Shown piece by piece: positions 30,003 through 37,794 of a DNA stretch of 64,000 nt (the first letter of the stretch is position 1; the number at the start of each line of letters is the position of its first letter). The DNA is from Mesorhizobium carmichaelinearum (GTDB lineage: Bacteria > Pseudomonadota > Alphaproteobacteria > Rhizobiales > Rhizobiaceae): NCBI RefSeq assembly GCF_900199455.1, contig NZ_FZQR01000004.1, forward strand, positions 558,001-622,000. Direction: 5' to 3'. The notes under the pieces were generated by a model that saw only the letters and a list, made by a program, of their open reading frames with translations, ran no database searches and was not told where the DNA came from. Both the position numbers and the translations under genes were made by a program.

Positions 30003-30614
30003 GTGGAACTGGATAGTTTTGCCGCAAAGGTCCGGGCCTGCCGCATCTGCGTCGAAAATCCTGTCGGCAAGCCGCTGCCGCATGAGCCGCGGCCGGTGCT
30101 GCGGCCCTCGTCCAACGCGCGCATTCTCATCGCCAGCCAGGCGCCGGGAACCAAGGTGCACCTATCGGGCATGCCGTTCACCGATGCCTCCGGCGACCGC
30201 CTGCGCAGCTGGCTTGATGTGACCAGCGACGAATTCTACGACATCGAGAAATTCGCCATCGTGCCGATGGGCTTCTGCTTTCCCGGCCAGGATGCGAAGG
30301 GCGGCGACCTGCCGCCAAGGCGCGAATGCGCTCCGGCCTGGCGTGCGCCGTTGATGGCCTTGATGCCGCGGATCGACCTGGTGCTGACGATCGGCATTTA
30401 CGCACAGTCCTGGCACATGGGCGCCGCGCGTCGCCCCTCGCTGACGGAAACGGTGATGGACTGGCGCGCCATCTGGGAGAATTCCGTCGGTGCGAAAGTG
30501 CTGCCGCTGCCGCATCCGTCCTGGCGCAACAGCGGCTGGTTGAAGCAGAATCCGTGGTTTGAAATGGATTTGCTGCCTTTCCTGCGCTCGGAAATCCGCT
30601 ATCGCATCGGCTAG
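30003..30614 (+). CDS. Uracil-DNA-glycosylase-family protein
   Basis: A 203-residue member of the uracil-DNA-glycosylase superfamily (COG1573-like). Key segments are RACRICVENP near the N-terminus, ILIASQAPGTKVHLSGMPF (the G-x-APG nucleotide-flip motif, here SQAPG), GFCFPG, and the C-terminal LPLPHPSWRNSGWLKQNPWF carrying the His-Pro-Ser motif. Only one Cys pair is present at the N-terminus, so a 4Fe-4S cluster is not obvious. The start is GTG 30003; a TTG at 29997 overlapping the GST stop (TTGA) is equally possible. Confidence 0.85.
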   Translation: MELDSFAAKVRACRICVENPVGKPLPHEPRPVLRPSSNARILIASQAPGTKVHLSGMPFTDASGDRLRSWLDVTSDEFYDIEKFAIVPMGFCFPGQDAKGGDLPPRRECAPAWRAPLMALMPRIDLVLTIGIYAQSWHMGAARRPSLTETVMDWRAIWENSVGAKVLPLPHPSWRNSGWLKQNPWFEMDLLPFLRSEIRYRIG

Positions 30615-30722
30615 GCATTCAGCAAGAAATCACTCGCTTTTGTGGTGATCGGCAGAATTTCTTTCTTGTGAAAGCCTGGAATAAGAGGGAGTATAGATAA
30701 ACTATTCCTCCAGGAGCCTCTA

Positions 30723-31214
30723 ATGGACCGCCTTGACCGAAAAATTCTCCGCCTCCTGCAGGAGGACGCGACGCTCGCGGTGGCCGATGTCGCCAAGAAA
30801 GTCGGCCTGTCGACCACGCCCTGCTGGCGCCGCATCCAGAAGCTTGAGGAAGAGGGCGTCATCAAGCGGCGCGTCGCCATTCTCGACCACGAAAAGGTCA
30901 ATGTGCGGGTTACGGTCTTCGTCTCGATCCGCACCAATTCGCACAGCCATGAGTGGCTGCGGCGGTTTTCCGAGGTTATCCAGGAGTTTCCCGAGGTGGT
31001 CGAGTTCTACCGCATGAGCGGCGACGTCGATTATCTCTTGCGCGTCGTGGTGCCTGACATCGCCGCCTACGACGCCTTCTACAAGCGGCTGATCGCCAAG
31101 ATCGAGATCCGTGACGTGTCGTCGTCCTTCGCCATGGAGCAGATCAAATACACGACCGAAATACCGCTCGACTACATGGTGCTGGACAAGGAATCGGGTG
31201 CCAACGCCGCCTGA
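30723..31214 (+). CDS. Lrp/AsnC-family transcriptional regulator
   Basis: A 163-residue feast-famine regulator. The N-terminal HTH reads MDRLDRKILRLLQEDATLAVADVAKKVGLSTTPCWRRIQKLEEEGVI, followed by the RAM ligand-binding domain ending in SSSFAMEQIKYTTEIPLDYM. Lrp-family proteins act as dimers to octamers with amino acids as effectors. CAGGAG sits 8 bases before ATG 30723. No adjacent amino-acid gene reads divergently, so the target is unclear; the uracil-DNA-glycosylase gene ends 108 bases upstream. Confidence 0.94.
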   Translation: MDRLDRKILRLLQEDATLAVADVAKKVGLSTTPCWRRIQKLEEEGVIKRRVAILDHEKVNVRVTVFVSIRTNSHSHEWLRRFSEVIQEFPEVVEFYRMSGDVDYLLRVVVPDIAAYDAFYKRLIAKIEIRDVSSSFAMEQIKYTTEIPLDYMVLDKESGANAA

Positions 31215-31229
31215 GCCGGCGGCACCCAC

Positions 31230-31793
31230 TCAGTTCTTCTTCTTGTTGAGGAAACTCCAGGGCGAATTCACCGGCAAGGTGATGGTGTCCGGCACGCTGT
31301 CGACGCCGACCACTTCGGCCTTGCGCACGCTGTAGCCCGACTGGATGACGCTGACGCCGTCGAGGATGAACAGCTGGCTTTTCTCCATGTCCGGCTTCAG
31401 GGCACCGGTGACGGCGACCGACTGGTAGGCTTGCGACATCTTGTAGGGATGGGCCGGCGTGACCAGCACGATCTGGTTGGGTGGCGGCGTCGGCATGTGG
31501 CTGCACGCGCCCGTCCACGGCACCAGCAGGAACTGATAGACGAGATCGCCGTCACGATCGACCGGCAATGCATAGCCGGCTAATTGTATGGTCTTATCCT
31601 GCAAACCGACGGACAGCGTCTCGCCATGATCGGGCAATTTTGCCGCGATCATCGGCAGGCCAGCGTCTTCGGCAACCGCCTGGCTCGCCGGCCGCAGATC
31701 CTTCCACAAGATGTGCATGGTCTCGGCCGAGGCGCCGACAGCGGAAAGAGACAGCGCGGCCGCGAGCGCCAAGCTTGATCTGACATGGTTCAT
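31230..31793 (-). CDS. DUF3299 family exported protein
   Basis: A 187-residue protein with a signal peptide (MNHVRSSLALAAALSLSAVGASA). The mature part begins with WKDLRPASQ and has the DUF3299 core: LAGYALPVDRDGDLVYQFLLVPWTGACSHMPTPPPNQIVLV, with a conserved Cys-x-His pair. Family function is unknown, and it is often encoded with metal or lipoprotein export genes. It is convergent with the Lrp gene and is the last of a minus-strand row. Confidence 0.88.
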   Translation of the reverse strand: MNHVRSSLALAAALSLSAVGASAETMHILWKDLRPASQAVAEDAGLPMIAAKLPDHGETLSVGLQDKTIQLAGYALPVDRDGDLVYQFLLVPWTGACSHMPTPPPNQIVLVTPAHPYKMSQAYQSVAVTGALKPDMEKSQLFILDGVSVIQSGYSVRKAEVVGVDSVPDTITLPVNSPWSFLNKKKN

Positions 31794-31838
31794 GGCCGCT
31801 TCCTTTGCGGGCGAGTAAAGACGCCGAGGCCCATGACG

Positions 31839-32417
31839 TCAATGCTCGATACGCATCACATGTCGGCGAGAACCGGCCATGCCGGCCTCGTGGAAGCCGC
31901 GCGCCGCAAACATGTCGCGAAAGCCCATGAAACGGTAGCTCGGTGACGCCTCGGCCACCGGATAGGCCTCAATGATGCGCGCTCCCTTGGCGAAGGCATG
32001 GTCAATGGCTGCATCGAGCAAGGCCGATGCAAGGCCGCCGCCGCGCAAAACCCTTGGCACATAGAAGCAGACGATCGACCATACGCCGGTCTCGCTGTCG
32101 TCCTGCTGCTTTGAAAGCCTGCGATAGGTCTCGCGCGGCGCTACCGAGCACCAGCCAACCGTCTTGCCGTCGACCTCGGCGAGGATGCCGACCGGGGTTC
32201 CGGCATCGATGAGCGCCATCATCTGACGCTTCTTCTCATCGTTCTGGATGTGCTCGCGGCCGGAGTGCCGCCAGGCCATGCACCAGCAGTATTTTGGCGC
32301 ACCCGGCTGCTCGAACAAAGTCTCAAAGCTGCCGCGTGTTGCCGGCGTCACCTCGGTGAAGCGGATATTGGCAAGGTCAGATTTTTCTGGCGGCGATCCG
32401 CGCGAGCGTTTTGGCAT
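31839..32417 (-). CDS. GNAT-family N-acetyltransferase
   Basis: A 192-residue acetyltransferase. The sequence has YCWCMAWR near the N-terminus, VGWCSVAPRETYRRL (strands beta-4/5) and the acetyl-CoA loop YVPRVLRGGGLASALLDAAIDHAFAKGA, with a C-terminal YRFMGFRDMFAARGF. The substrate is unknown. ATG 32417 lies 41 bases inside the end of the upstream AlkD gene, in another frame. No later in-frame ATG precedes the conserved core, so the overlap is probably real and implies coupled translation. Confidence 0.85.
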   Translation of the reverse strand: MPKRSRGSPPEKSDLANIRFTEVTPATRGSFETLFEQPGAPKYCWCMAWRHSGREHIQNDEKKRQMMALIDAGTPVGILAEVDGKTVGWCSVAPRETYRRLSKQQDDSETGVWSIVCFYVPRVLRGGGLASALLDAAIDHAFAKGARIIEAYPVAEASPSYRFMGFRDMFAARGFHEAGMAGSRRHVMRIEH

Positions 32418-33081
32418 CGGTCAGTTCCTTCACGGCATTCTTGCCGTTCCAGCGCGCGGTCTTGTCCGGGGAGCCGGCAAGCTTCTGGGCCAGCGCAAGG
32501 GCAGGGGCGTGCAGGCTCGTCGAGCGCTTGCCGATCTGCCGCAGCGCCCAGTTGACGGCTTTCCTGACGAAGTTGCGCTCGTCGCCGGCATGCACTTCGA
32601 TCAAAGGCAGATAGGACAGGAACGTCGCGTCCGGTTCCTTTTTCAGATGCACGGCCGCCCAGGCCAGCATGGCAAAGGCCGTGCGGCGGACGAACTCGCG
32701 CTCGTCGGAGGCGAATTCGTCGACCAGATCGCGCCAGAACGGTGTGTCAACGAACAGGTCAGAGACGGTATCGACGATTTCCCAGGAATCGAAATCGCCG
32801 GCCCAGCGGCGACATTCTTCGATGGCGATCTTCTTCGGCTCGCCGGTGAAAGCCGCCAGCAGCCGCGCTTCGCGAATGCCGCTGGCCCACAGCGCCAGGG
32901 ACCGTCCGTGGTTGCGCTCGAGCTTGCGCGCCAATGGCCGCAAATCCGTATTGCCGACGCCAAGCGCGGTCGCCGTGTTGATGCCGAACCGTGCCATGCC
33001 GGCGCGGTTTTCCTCGGTGCCGATTGAGCGCAGGTGCGCGACGATATCCTGCGCGGTCCAGTCTGGAGCGGGCAGGGACAT
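32377..33081 (-). CDS. AlkD-type DNA alkylation repair protein
   Basis: A 234-residue all-helical HEAT-like repeat protein of the DNA alkylation repair family, which excises bulky or alkylated bases such as 7-methylguanine. Diagnostic segments are FGINTATALGVGNTDLRPLAR, SWEIVDTVSDLFVDTPFW (with the conserved Trp-Glu-Asp surface) and ERNFVRKAVNWALRQIGKR. It starts 6 bases after the upstream dehydrogenase stop and overlaps the GNAT gene, making a three-gene unit of unrelated functions. Confidence 0.92.
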   Translation of the reverse strand: MSLPAPDWTAQDIVAHLRSIGTEENRAGMARFGINTATALGVGNTDLRPLARKLERNHGRSLALWASGIREARLLAAFTGEPKKIAIEECRRWAGDFDSWEIVDTVSDLFVDTPFWRDLVDEFASDEREFVRRTAFAMLAWAAVHLKKEPDATFLSYLPLIEVHAGDERNFVRKAVNWALRQIGKRSTSLHAPALALAQKLAGSPDKTARWNGKNAVKELTDAKTLARIAARKI

Positions 33082-33087
33082 GGTCGC

Positions 33088-33957
33088 CTACTTCTCCAGG
33101 CGCGCCAGCAGCGAAGACGTGTCCCAGCGCTTGCCGCCCATTGCCTGCACATCCTTGTAGAACTGATCGACAAGCGCGGTCACCGGCAGCTTGGCGCCGT
33201 TACGGTCGGCTTCAGCCAGGCAGATGCCGAGGTCCTTGCGCATCCAGTCGACGGCGAAGCCGAAATCATATTTGCTGGCATTCATGGTCTTGTGCCGGTT
33301 TTCCATCTGCCAGGAGCCAGCGGCACCCTTGGAAATCACCTCGATCACCTTTTCGATGTCGAGCCCGGCCTTCTTGCCGAAATGGATGCCTTCCGACAGT
33401 CCCTGAACCAGTCCGGCGATGCAGATCTGGTTGATCATCTTGGTCAGCTGGCCGGCGCCCGCCGAACCCATCAGCCCGACCATGCGGGCATAGGCGTCGA
33501 TGACCGGCCTGGCCCTGTCGAAGGCAGCCTGGTCGCCGCCGACCATGACGGTCAGCACGCCGTTCTCGGCGCCGGCCTGGCCACCGGAAACCGGCGCATC
33601 GAGAAACGAGAACCCGCCGGCTTGCGCGGCTGCCGCCAATTCGCGCGCGACTTCCGCCGATGCCGTGGTGTTGTCGATGAAGACCGAACCTTTCTTCATT
33701 GATTTGAAGGCGCCGTCCGGGCCTGTCGTTACGGAGCGCAAATCGTCGTCATTGCCGACGCAGGAAAAGACGAAGTCCTTGTCCTTGGCTGCCTCCGCCG
33801 GCGTCACTGCCAGGCTGCCGCCATGTTGGCCGACCCACTGCTCGGCCTTGGCCCTGGTGCGGTTGTAGACGGTGACGTCGTGGCCGCCCTTGTTCCTGAG
33901 GTGTGCCGCCATGGGGTAGCCCATAACGCCAAGACCGAGAAATGCCACAGATGCCAT
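33088..33957 (-). CDS. Beta-hydroxyacid dehydrogenase (3-hydroxyisobutyrate dehydrogenase family)
   Basis: A 289-residue NAD(P)-dependent oxidoreductase. The Rossmann motif FLGLGVMGYPMAAHL is at residues 5-19, the substrate motif DAPVSGGQAGAENG at about 117-130, and the catalytic Lys is in GAGQLTKMINQ (about 168-178). The family includes 3-hydroxyisobutyrate, tartronate-semialdehyde and glyoxylate/succinic-semialdehyde reductases; the exact substrate cannot be resolved. It is first in the minus-strand row with AlkD and GNAT. Confidence 0.9.
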   Translation of the reverse strand: MASVAFLGLGVMGYPMAAHLRNKGGHDVTVYNRTRAKAEQWVGQHGGSLAVTPAEAAKDKDFVFSCVGNDDDLRSVTTGPDGAFKSMKKGSVFIDNTTASAEVARELAAAAQAGGFSFLDAPVSGGQAGAENGVLTVMVGGDQAAFDRARPVIDAYARMVGLMGSAGAGQLTKMINQICIAGLVQGLSEGIHFGKKAGLDIEKVIEVISKGAAGSWQMENRHKTMNASKYDFGFAVDWMRKDLGICLAEADRNGAKLPVTALVDQFYKDVQAMGGKRWDTSSLLARLEK

Positions 33958-34064
33958 GAGCTTGCCCTTCAGACGAAAACGAAATTGTTGCGAAAGCTCT
34001 AGGCTCTGCGCTCAATTCGTCAAGACGCCTGTGGCACGATCGACTGGTACAGTATGGGAACCCG

Positions 34065-34886
34065 TCAGCGTTTCAGATGGATGGTGATCCGGCGCTCGAT
34101 CCATTCGATGGCATGGCGCAACAGCTCGACCATCACGAGGTATACCAAGGCGACCCAGATATAGGACTGGATGTCGAAGGAGTTGGCGAAGGCGAGTTTT
34201 GCATTGCCCATCAGGTCGTAGACGGTGATGATGGCGACGATCGCCGAAGCCTTGACCATCAGGATCAGTTCATTGCCGTAAGGCCGCAAGGCAACAACCA
34301 GCGCTTGCGGCAGGATGATCTTGCGCAGCGTCTGCAGTTTGTGCAGGCCGAGCGAGGCAGCGCCCTCCCATTGGCCCTTCGGCACACTCTCGATGGCGCC
34401 GCGCAGAATCTCGGCCTGGTAGGCGGCGGTGTTGAGCGCAAAGGCGAAGACGCCGCAGTTGAAGGCGTCCTTGAAGAAATCCCAGAGCCCGATCATCTGG
34501 AGTTGAGGCCTGAACGACCCCAACCCGTAGTAGACCAGAAACGTCTGAACCAGCAGCGGCGTGCCCCGGAAGAAATAAACGTAGCAATAGGCAAGGCCGG
34601 ACAGGATGCGATTCCTGGACATGCGCCCATAGGCGACAGGCACCGACAGGATCGCACCAAGCACCATCGATATGGAAACCAGCGCGAGCGTTACCCCAAG
34701 CCCTTGCAGATAGGCCGGCGCATATTTGGCGAAGAAGGCCGCGTTCCAGGCAAAAAAGAGATAGCTGACGATGCCGAGGCCAAAGGCGATCCACAGGCAG
34801 ACCAGCCCGTAGCCGACGACGCGCCTTCGCGGCCAACCGCGGGCCCGCGGTGGTGGCCGTTCGATCATGGTGGCTGTCGCGCTCAT
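34065..34886 (-). CDS. Polar amino-acid ABC transporter permease (HisM/ArtM type)
   Basis: Inner-membrane channel subunit, 273 residues. An Arg/Pro-rich cytoplasmic N-terminus is followed by a first hydrophobic segment and the conserved core: YLQGLGVTLALVSISM, RGTPLLVQTFLVYYG, the EAA loop ILRGAIESVPKGQWEGAASLGL, and PQALVVALRPYGNELILMVKASA. It overlaps the upstream permease by four bases (ATGA). The system has a binding protein and two permeases here, but no ATPase gene is adjacent. Confidence 0.92.
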   Translation of the reverse strand: MSATATMIERPPPRARGWPRRRVVGYGLVCLWIAFGLGIVSYLFFAWNAAFFAKYAPAYLQGLGVTLALVSISMVLGAILSVPVAYGRMSRNRILSGLAYCYVYFFRGTPLLVQTFLVYYGLGSFRPQLQMIGLWDFFKDAFNCGVFAFALNTAAYQAEILRGAIESVPKGQWEGAASLGLHKLQTLRKIILPQALVVALRPYGNELILMVKASAIVAIITVYDLMGNAKLAFANSFDIQSYIWVALVYLVMVELLRHAIEWIERRITIHLKR

Positions 34887-35602
34887 CGTTGTGCCTCCCT
34901 TTTGCCGAGCGAGCGCAAGATGGCGCTGGTGGCGAAGGACGACACGACGGCCAGAGCAAGAAAGACCAGAGCCGCTACGCCGTAAAACAGGAAGGAATGC
35001 TTGGTGACACGAGCGGCCACGCCGGCGTTGCGCAACGTCTCCGCAAGACCGACGACAGACACCAGTGAGGTGTCCTTCAAAAGGCTAAGCCAGCAATTCT
35101 CGAGGCCGGGAAACGCAATGCGCAGCAGCTGTGGCACGATCACCAGGCGCATTGTCTGCCCGTAGGAAAGACCAATGGCATAACCCCCCTCATACTGGCC
35201 TTTGGGTATGGCACGGAAGGCCGACAGGAAAACCTCGCTGGCATAGGACGAGAAGATCAGGGCAAGCACGATCATGCCGGCGACGAAGCTGTTGACGTCG
35301 ATGGTCGCTTCGGGTCGAAAATACCGGATGAGATGCTGCAGCAGGATCGGCACGCCGAAGAAGAACAGGAAGAGCGTCACCAGTTCCGGCAGGCCGCGAA
35401 AGACCGTGGTGTAGATGTTGGCGGCCAGGCGTAGCGAAGGTTCTTCGGACTGCTTGGCCAGTGCAATGAAAAAGCCGATCGTCAATCCGATCGGCAGGGT
35501 GGCGAGCGCAAGCGCAACGGTGATCAGTGCGCCATAAACAATATCATCACTCCAGCCATCGGGTCCCCAACTGAGAAGTGTCCATATGCTCTGGGCTGGC
35601 AT
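34883..35602 (-). CDS. Polar amino-acid ABC transporter permease (HisQ/ArtQ type)
   Basis: The other channel subunit, 239 residues, with the family segments YGALITVALALATLPIGLTIGFF, FRGLPELVTLFLFFFG, the EAA loop FLSAFRAIPKGQYEGGYAIGLSYGQTM, and LPGLENCWLSLLKDTSLVSVVGLAE (here beginning FPGLENC). Start ATG 35602. It lies 78 bases after the binding-protein stop, with a strong stem-loop between, so its expression is probably lower than that of the binding protein. Confidence 0.92.
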   Translation of the reverse strand: MPAQSIWTLLSWGPDGWSDDIVYGALITVALALATLPIGLTIGFFIALAKQSEEPSLRLAANIYTTVFRGLPELVTLFLFFFGVPILLQHLIRYFRPEATIDVNSFVAGMIVLALIFSSYASEVFLSAFRAIPKGQYEGGYAIGLSYGQTMRLVIVPQLLRIAFPGLENCWLSLLKDTSLVSVVGLAETLRNAGVAARVTKHSFLFYGVAALVFLALAVVSSFATSAILRSLGKREAQR

Positions 35603-35642
35603 CGACAGGTCTTATCCCCACGGCGTTCCTAGGATGAATAGA

Positions 35643-35669
35643 AAGACGGCGGGAATTTCCCGCCGTCTT
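35643..35669 (-). terminator. Stem-loop between binding-protein and permease genes
   Basis: A perfect inverted repeat of 13-base arms (35643-35655 and 35657-35669, aagacggcgggaa) with a one-base centre; in practice the loop will be a few bases. On the minus strand it is followed by TTCTATTC rather than a full U-run. It lies 12 bases after the binding-protein stop, so it can act as a partial terminator or as an mRNA 3' stabiliser that keeps the binding protein in excess over its permeases. Confidence 0.8.
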
Positions 35670-35680
35670 GATCCTGTCTA

Positions 35681-36466
35681 TCAGGACTCGGCGCCGAAGA
35701 CGTCGAACTTGAAGTACTTGTCGTTGATTTCCTTGTATTTTCCATTGGCGCGGATGGCGTCGATGGCCTCATTGAGCTTGTTGACCAGGTCGGTCTCGCC
35801 CTTGCGCACGGCAATGCCGGCGCCCGGCCCGAAGATCTCGACCGGTTGCGGCGATGGCTGGCCGAGAATCTTGCAGCAGGCGCCATCAGGCGAATCCAGC
35901 CACTGCTGCAGCACGACGATATCGTCCTCGATAGCGTCGAGACGACCATTGGCAAGATCTGCCTGCTCCTCGGGGCTGCTCGGGTAGCCCTTCACGGTGC
36001 TGTCGGTGTAGGTCTTCGAGGCATAGTTGAAATGGGTGGTCGTCGTGGCGACACCGATGGTCTTGCCGGCGAGATCCGCCTTGGTCACGCCCTTCAGGGT
36101 CGAGTCTTTCGGCACGGCAAGCGCAGAAGGCGTGTTGTAGTATTTGTGCGAGAAGTCGACCTTCTCCTTGCGCTCCGGCGTGATCGACATCGAGGCGACG
36201 ATGGCGTCGAACTTGCCGGCCTGAAGTGCGGGGATGATGCCGTCCCAGTCCTGGGCGACAAAGGTGCACTTGACCTTCATCTGGTCGCAAAGCGCCTGGG
36301 CGATGTCGATGTCGAAGCCGACGAGCTTGCCGTCGGAGGTCAGGTTGTTGAAAGGGGGATAGGCGCCTTCGGTGCCGATCCGCAGGGTCTTCTCCTGGGC
36401 CTGGGCGACGCCGAGCGTCAGCAGCGCAGCCGATGCGGCGAGCGCGATACGCAGTGCAATACGCAT
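35681..36466 (-). CDS. Polar amino-acid ABC transporter substrate-binding protein (HisJ/ArtJ type)
   Basis: Periplasmic receptor, 261 residues from ATG 36466, which has AGAGAGGA upstream and begins a signal peptide (MRIALRIALAASAALLTLGVAQA). The mature protein starts EKTLRIGTEGAYPPFN and has the SBP family-3 block KLVGFDIDIAQALCDQMKVKCTF, the QAGKFDAIVASMSITPERK hinge, and GAGIAVRKGETDLV. This is most like histidine/arginine/lysine-ornithine receptors (inference). In-frame codons further upstream give no signal peptide and are not used. Confidence 0.94.
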   Translation of the reverse strand: MRIALRIALAASAALLTLGVAQAQEKTLRIGTEGAYPPFNNLTSDGKLVGFDIDIAQALCDQMKVKCTFVAQDWDGIIPALQAGKFDAIVASMSITPERKEKVDFSHKYYNTPSALAVPKDSTLKGVTKADLAGKTIGVATTTTHFNYASKTYTDSTVKGYPSSPEEQADLANGRLDAIEDDIVVLQQWLDSPDGACCKILGQPSPQPVEIFGPGAGIAVRKGETDLVNKLNEAIDAIRANGKYKEINDKYFKFDVFGAES

Positions 36467-36624
36467 GATAGTCCTCTCTTTATGGTCCCGGCCGTCGTTC
36501 CGAAACGGCTCTGTGGGGCGGTGCTTTTGACCGCCCGCTGGCGCGATACTCCCACTCTTTCCAAGAAAAAAGCAACTGCAAAACCACCGAAATCGGTAAT
36601 GGGGTTCTGCCGTTAGGTTAGTTC

Positions 36625-37128
36625 TCAAGCAACGAGGCCGGTGGTGCGCTCGATGAAGTCGACTATGGATTTTACGTCGTCGAGGTCGAATACCGGCAGG
36701 CTCTTGTCCGTGACGGCGAAATCCGCGGCGACGGCGACAATATTGGGATCACCTGCTGAAAGCGGCGTCCGGTCCTTCGCTTCCAGGCGCCGCGTTTCGA
36801 TCTTGCGGTGGGTCTCGCGCTTGTAGCCTTCCACCAGCACGATATCGCACGGGGCGAGCCGTGAGAGGATGCTCTCCAGCGGCGGCTCGTCTTCGCCGCG
36901 CAATTCGTGCATCAGCGCCCAGCGATTGCCGGACACGATCGCGACCTCGGTGGCGCCTGCCTGCCGATGGCGGAAGCTGTCGGCGCCCGGCTTGTCGATG
37001 TCGAAATCATGATGGGCATGTTTGACCGTCGAGACCTTCCAGCCGCGACGCACAAGCTCGGTGACCAGCTTTTCGGTCAGTGTGGTCTTGCCGGAGTTTT
37101 TCCAGCCGGTAATGCCGAAGATTTTCAT
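36625..37128 (-). CDS. mobB: Molybdopterin-guanine dinucleotide biosynthesis protein B
   Basis: A 167-residue GTP-binding adaptor that assists MobA in attaching GMP to molybdenum cofactor. The P-loop GWKNSGKTTL is at residues 8-17, followed by STVKHAHHDFDIDKPGADSFRHRQAGA, the family core, and VEGYKRE (Walker-B-like region). ATG 37128 overlaps the mobA stop by four bases, so mobA-mobB is a coupled pair. moaA lies 2.2 kb upstream on the same strand. Confidence 0.95.
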   Translation of the reverse strand: MKIFGITGWKNSGKTTLTEKLVTELVRRGWKVSTVKHAHHDFDIDKPGADSFRHRQAGATEVAIVSGNRWALMHELRGEDEPPLESILSRLAPCDIVLVEGYKRETHRKIETRRLEAKDRTPLSAGDPNIVAVAADFAVTDKSLPVFDLDDVKSIVDFIERTTGLVA

Positions 37129-37751
37129 GATGTCATGCTCTGCAACAGCCGCGCGGCCTCGGCAAGATCGTCCGGCACATTGATGTTGAAGAAAGGATCG
37201 AGCCCTGTGGATTGCAGGACCGGGAATTCCACCTCGACGTGACCATGGCGCTCGATGAAGGCCGAAACCCGCCTGTTGTCCTCATCGACCAGGAAATGCC
37301 GCAAGGCATCGCGGCATTCGGTCGGCCACAGTGCGAAGGTCGGGTGCCGCCGGCCGGCCGAGGCGGCGACGGCGACCGAACCTGGATGTTCGCCGGCTGC
37401 CGCCGCCAGGCGCTCGACGAGATCAAGCGGCAGAAAAGGTGTGTCGGCGGCGGCGGTGACGACCGCCTTGCAAGGCGTGCTGGCCGCGGCCCATTCGAGG
37501 CCGGTGAGGATTCCGGCAAGCGGCCCGGCAAAGCCTTCGATCGTGTCGGCGAGCACAGGCAGTCCGAAACGGGAAAAGCGGTCGGGATCGCCATTGGCGC
37601 TCAGCGCCAGGATTTCAACCTGCGGACCAAAGCGCGACAGGAGCTGGTCAAGCACGCTGCCGCTGCCAAGCGGCAACAGGCTCTTGTCGCCGCCTCCCAT
37701 GCGCCTTGATTGGCCTCCGGCCAGGACGATCCCTGCAATATCTCGCTCCAT
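37125..37751 (-). CDS. mobA: Molybdenum cofactor guanylyltransferase
   Basis: Transfers GMP from GTP to molybdopterin, giving the MGD form used by DMSO-reductase-family enzymes. The 208 residues have the nucleotidyltransferase motif VLAGGQSRRMGGGDKSLLPLG (about residues 9-29), the metal-binding AAADTPFLP, and the C-terminal INVPDDLAEA segment of MobA. It is followed by mobB with an ATGA overlap. Use of MGD implies at least one bis-MGD enzyme elsewhere in the genome (inference). Confidence 0.95.
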   Translation of the reverse strand: MERDIAGIVLAGGQSRRMGGGDKSLLPLGSGSVLDQLLSRFGPQVEILALSANGDPDRFSRFGLPVLADTIEGFAGPLAGILTGLEWAAASTPCKAVVTAAADTPFLPLDLVERLAAAAGEHPGSVAVAASAGRRHPTFALWPTECRDALRHFLVDEDNRRVSAFIERHGHVEVEFPVLQSTGLDPFFNINVPDDLAEAARLLQSMTS

Positions 37752-37794
37752 GCATCGAGCCTGTACGCCAGCCGCCGGAAATCACAAGACCCGG

